Shown here in pieces: positions 5,303 through 7,415 of a DNA stretch of 7,415 bases. Both the position numbers and the translations under genes were made by a program. This stretch comes from Deltaproteobacteria bacterium (GTDB lineage: Bacteria > Bdellovibrionota_B > Oligoflexia > Oligoflexales > Bog-1112), in assembly GCA_003136475.1 (NCBI GenBank), contig PLEQ01000365.1, forward strand, positions 1 through 7,415, given 5' to 3'. Each line of letters opens with the position of its first letter. The first letter of the stretch is position 1. Below the pieces are notes generated by a model. The model saw only the letters and a list, made by a program, of their open reading frames with translations, ran no database searches and was not told where the DNA came from.

Positions 5303-7071
5303 AAATTACAACCGTGAGGGATGTAAGTCGGATCATTGGCTTCGGCAATAGCTGTACAGTTGGTGGCCGGAGAGCTAGTCGATGCCGTGCTGCCTTTAGC
5401 GCAAGTGGTTGTCGAGGTCACGCCGCTCGCGGCTGAGGAAATACCGATGCTCGACCCGAACTTCAACTCAATCGTGATGACATCGAGAGCGGTGTCGGTA
5501 GGAGTGATCACGGCTGTGATTGTACCTGAAGTGGGTGTACACGCTTTGGACGCGACGGAATTATAAGTGAAAACGAGATTGCTGAGCGTTGTCACCATCG
5601 TTGCACTCGCTGCAGCTGTGCCGATCGAGTGCGTGGTCGTCAAGACTCCGCTACTGATCGTCTTACTCGTCCATTGCCAACTGTTATTTAAATCGCGAGT
5701 TGTGATATCCACTAGCGGTGTACTGGAATAAATGAGGTCGGTGACCTGGGCTCCGGCTGAGTTACCGGTCGGAGTGTATTGAGAGACACCCGTATTGGGC
5801 GATGGTTGGGAACCGATTTGGACAGTACGTGTCAAAGACAAGGTCCCGGCATTTTCATCAAAAAACGGCGAGCTTGGCGTGCTCGTATAAGGTGTAACGA
5901 GAGCAGGATCAGACCAAGTCACAGTTCTAGAGCCGACCCAACTCACACTAAGCGAACCTTTCGGATAGGTGGCTACATAATTCGTCTTGGTTTTGGCAAT
6001 TTTGGTGAGACTTGCCACGTTTTGCGAAAATCGATAACCGGGATCCACATTCGAGGCATCACCACAGCTCAAAACACTCGGCGGATTGTAAATTCTGGCT
6101 GGAATTCCTGCGGTCGTAATGGTCCCAGCTTGGCCCACACTCGTGCTCGTGCCGTCAATGATAGCGAGTCCCGTGCTCGTAAATGAGGGAAGCGCACCAT
6201 TTGCGAATTGCCCTAGCACCGAGTAAGGACTGGAAACGTCTTTGGCAGCCGTCACCATAGCCAGCGGAGCATAAGTACCCCCGACTGTCGGAGCTGTCGA
6301 AGCGGCGCTTACCACCGGCATATTCGAAGTGAGATACATCACCATACCCTCCGTTTGCGAGACCGCTAGTCCAGCACCTTTATAATGAGCACCCACCTCC
6401 CACACCGGCACACCTGTCCACGAACCATCGAGACTGAACCAGCCCACACTGCCTAAAGTTCCCGAAGAGGTCGACGATGCCCCAGTTGTGGGAGTCGGAG
6501 TGGGGACGCCTGACGTGGGCGTATTGCCAAAATCATCGCCAGCAGCCGCTGCACTGATATTTAGCATCCCGAAGTAAAGTCCTGGATACCAAAGCTCTGT
6601 ATCCCCTGATGCCGTTCCGTCACTATTCAAGGCATAGGTTCGATTGCCGAGCGTACCAGTAAACGTACGAGCGATCGTCGTAAAAGGTGTGTTTTTAGTC
6701 ACAGTCCAAACCGCACCGTTTGCTCCTACGACACTAACCGCCGCAGTCGTGTTCGCAGTCGAACACGTACGGGATTCGGCAAACTCCGTCCCGGCAAGTG
6801 TGACATCCGCACCACCACCGCCGCCACGGTTCAACCCCGTGCCCCCATCGGAAACCGCATTGACCACATTATCAACGTTCGACGAAAGAAGCAGACCCTG
6901 GGCAACGGGATCTGCTACAACTGAGGTCGCCACACTATTAGATGAGCCGGCCACTGGAGTCGGCGAAGTTCCCGACCCACCCGATGAACCACCACAGGCC
7001 TCTAAGAAAAGCATGAGCAGTAGCAAAACTAGCTCGCTCAGGCCTAATACACGTCCTAGAAAAGAGTTCAT
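5299..7071 (-). CDS. Large Ser/Thr/Gly-rich lipoprotein of unknown function
   Basis: I do not recognise a domain in this 590-residue protein. It begins with a signal peptide whose Leu-rich core runs from about residue 14 to 23, ending in L-E-A-C with Cys26, the probable lipid-attachment site. Glu at -2 is unusual for a lipobox, but the following G-G-S-S-G-G-S-G linker is typical of surface lipoproteins. Gly at +2 would favour outer-membrane sorting under the E. coli rule. Next come a Pro/Thr/Ser stretch (about 30-50), a five-Gly run (83-87), and a second Pro/Thr/Ser linker near 180-208. The rest is strand-like and very rich in Thr and Ser. Six further Cys (103, 336, 511, 557, 572, 588), three of them near the C-terminus, could form disulfides. 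ATG at 7069-7071 is chosen; a TTG codon immediately before it is an alternative. AGGGAG lies 9 nt upstream. It is convergent with the asparagine synthetase gene, sharing a CTAG stop. It may be a surface-exposed or adhesive protein, but this is inference. Confidence 0.82.
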   Translation of the reverse strand: MNSFLGRVLGLSELVLLLLMLFLEACGGSSGGSGTSPTPVAGSSNSVATSVVADPVAQGLLLSSNVDNVVNAVSDGGTGLNRGGGGGADVTLAGTEFAESRTCSTANTTAAVSVVGANGAVWTVTKNTPFTTIARTFTGTLGNRTYALNSDGTASGDTELWYPGLYFGMLNISAAAAGDDFGNTPTSGVPTPTPTTGASSTSSGTLGSVGWFSLDGSWTGVPVWEVGAHYKGAGLAVSQTEGMVMYLTSNMPVVSAASTAPTVGGTYAPLAMVTAAKDVSSPYSVLGQFANGALPSFTSTGLAIIDGTSTSVGQAGTITTAGIPARIYNPPSVLSCGDASNVDPGYRFSQNVASLTKIAKTKTNYVATYPKGSLSVSWVGSRTVTWSDPALVTPYTSTPSSPFFDENAGTLSLTRTVQIGSQPSPNTGVSQYTPTGNSAGAQVTDLIYSSTPLVDITTRDLNNSWQWTSKTISSGVLTTTHSIGTAAASATMVTTLSNLVFTYNSVASKACTPTSGTITAVITPTDTALDVITIELKFGSSIGISSAASGVTSTTTCAKGSTASTSSPATNCTAIAEANDPTYIPHGCNF

Positions 7072-7109
7072 CAATTCGCTCTCCCTGTATTTTTGATTTT
7101 TCTAAATTC

Positions 7110-7124
7110 AGAATAGCGCATTCT
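7110..7124. promoter_or_regulatory. Inverted repeat in the divergent spacer between lipoprotein and small secreted protein genes
   Basis: AGAAT-agcgc-ATTCT is a perfect 5-bp inverted repeat with a 5-nt centre, 38 bp from the lipoprotein ATG. A second short palindrome, TTTC-a-GAAA, follows at 7130-7138, and TTCAGAA occurs twice (7108-7114 and 7131-7137). The minus strand of the first element contains TATTCT, a possible -10 for the lipoprotein gene. It could be an operator, but such short repeats also arise by chance in A/T-rich spacers. Confidence 0.25.
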
Positions 7125-7211
7125 CAAAATTTCAGAAAGCTTGTGCTGGTCTTACAAAACTATGCTAAATTTTCGGGAGAAAAATCTTCATCATAAAACA
7201 AGGAGCTCGCA

Positions 7212-7415
7212 ATGAAAAAAATGGTCATTCTATTCGCTATGTTTGCATCGACGTTGGCGCTTGCCGAAACGGAAACGTGGTACGGCTACTGTCTCGTTGA
7301 AAAATCTGACACCCGAATCTGCACGACTCCGGAACTCAAGACCGATGATTTCAAAGCTAAATGCAAGGCCTTTGCGGAAGATCTAGGTGTACTATCGTAT
7401 GCCATGAAATATGGC
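7212..7415 (+). CDS. Small secreted cysteine-containing protein, unknown function (C-terminus off right edge)
   Basis: An open frame of 68 residues from ATG at 7212 to the window end. AAGGAG sits 6 nt before the start. Residues 1-18 form a Sec signal peptide: M-K-K, a hydrophobic core, then L-A-L-A with likely cleavage before E-T-E-T. The visible mature part begins W-Y-G-Y-C and has Cys at 27, 37 and 51, plus a Lys-rich segment around residues 43-52. There is no lipobox, so a soluble periplasmic or secreted product is expected. It is transcribed away from the large lipoprotein gene across a 140 bp spacer. I do not recognise the family, and too little is visible to suggest a role. Confidence 0.75.
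   Translation, partial: MKKMVILFAMFASTLALAETETWYGYCLVEKSDTRICTTPELKTDDFKAKCKAFAEDLGVLSYAMKYG

Noticed and set aside
5779..6186. 135-residue plus-strand open frame inside the lipoprotein gene
   Set aside because: It is an antisense shadow rich in Arg, with no recognisable motif and lying wholly within the lipoprotein frame.
6644..7096. 150-residue plus-strand open frame opposite the lipoprotein N-terminus
   Set aside because: It is antisense to the signal peptide and linker of a well-supported gene. Its Pro/Ser-rich composition mirrors the Gly/Thr codons of the other strand, and no known domain is visible.
7141..7171. Promoter for the right-end small protein (TTGTGC plus TATGCT or TAAATT)
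   Set aside because: The spacing is 14 or 19 nt and each hexamer matches only three or four positions, so I could not fix a promoter.
1..7415. Mobile elements, CRISPR arrays, tRNA/rRNA, toxin-antitoxin or defence modules
   Set aside because: I saw no transposase or integrase motifs, regularly spaced repeats, clover-leaf sequence or paired small genes on either strand.

Overview
The window (moderate GC, tightly packed genes, strong AGGAG-type ribosome binding sites) looks like the chromosome of a Gram-negative bacterium. The evidence is one large Ser/Thr/Gly-rich lipoprotein with a C-G-G-S type tether, three other proteins with Sec signal peptides, and a YccA-like Bax-inhibitor protein. The style resembles Bdellovibrionota/Oligoflexia or another former deltaproteobacterial lineage. 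That is a weak impression from the protein sequences, not something the window proves.

Layout, left to right. Positions 1-511 (minus) carry the N-terminal part of a secreted serine hydrolase of the class C beta-lactamase/penicillin-binding fold; its C-terminus lies off the left edge. Positions 632-1408 (minus) encode a seven-helix Bax inhibitor-1/YccA family membrane protein. Positions 1474-2628 (minus) encode a patatin-like phospholipase starting at TTG. These two genes are 65 bp apart and may be co-transcribed in the order patatin, then BaxI. Positions 2753-3211 (minus) encode a small orphan secreted protein with two cysteines in its mature part. Across a 165 bp divergent spacer, 3377-5302 (plus) encodes a full-length glutamine-hydrolysing asparagine synthetase. 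Its stop codon interlocks through a CTAG palindrome with the stop of a convergent 590-residue lipoprotein gene (5299-7071, minus). A 140 bp divergent spacer then separates that gene from a small secreted cysteine-containing protein (7212 onward, plus), which runs off the right edge.

Functionally this is mostly housekeeping and cell-envelope content: a lipid acyl hydrolase, a membrane ion/stress protein, an envelope serine hydrolase, a lipoprotein and two small periplasmic proteins around one amidotransferase. I see no mobile element, CRISPR array, tRNA, rRNA, toxin-antitoxin pair or recognisable defence system. No stretch over 300 bp lacks a gene. I did not find a convincing new multi-gene system. 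The best leads are the three uncharacterised exported proteins and the two divergent spacers with inverted repeats.
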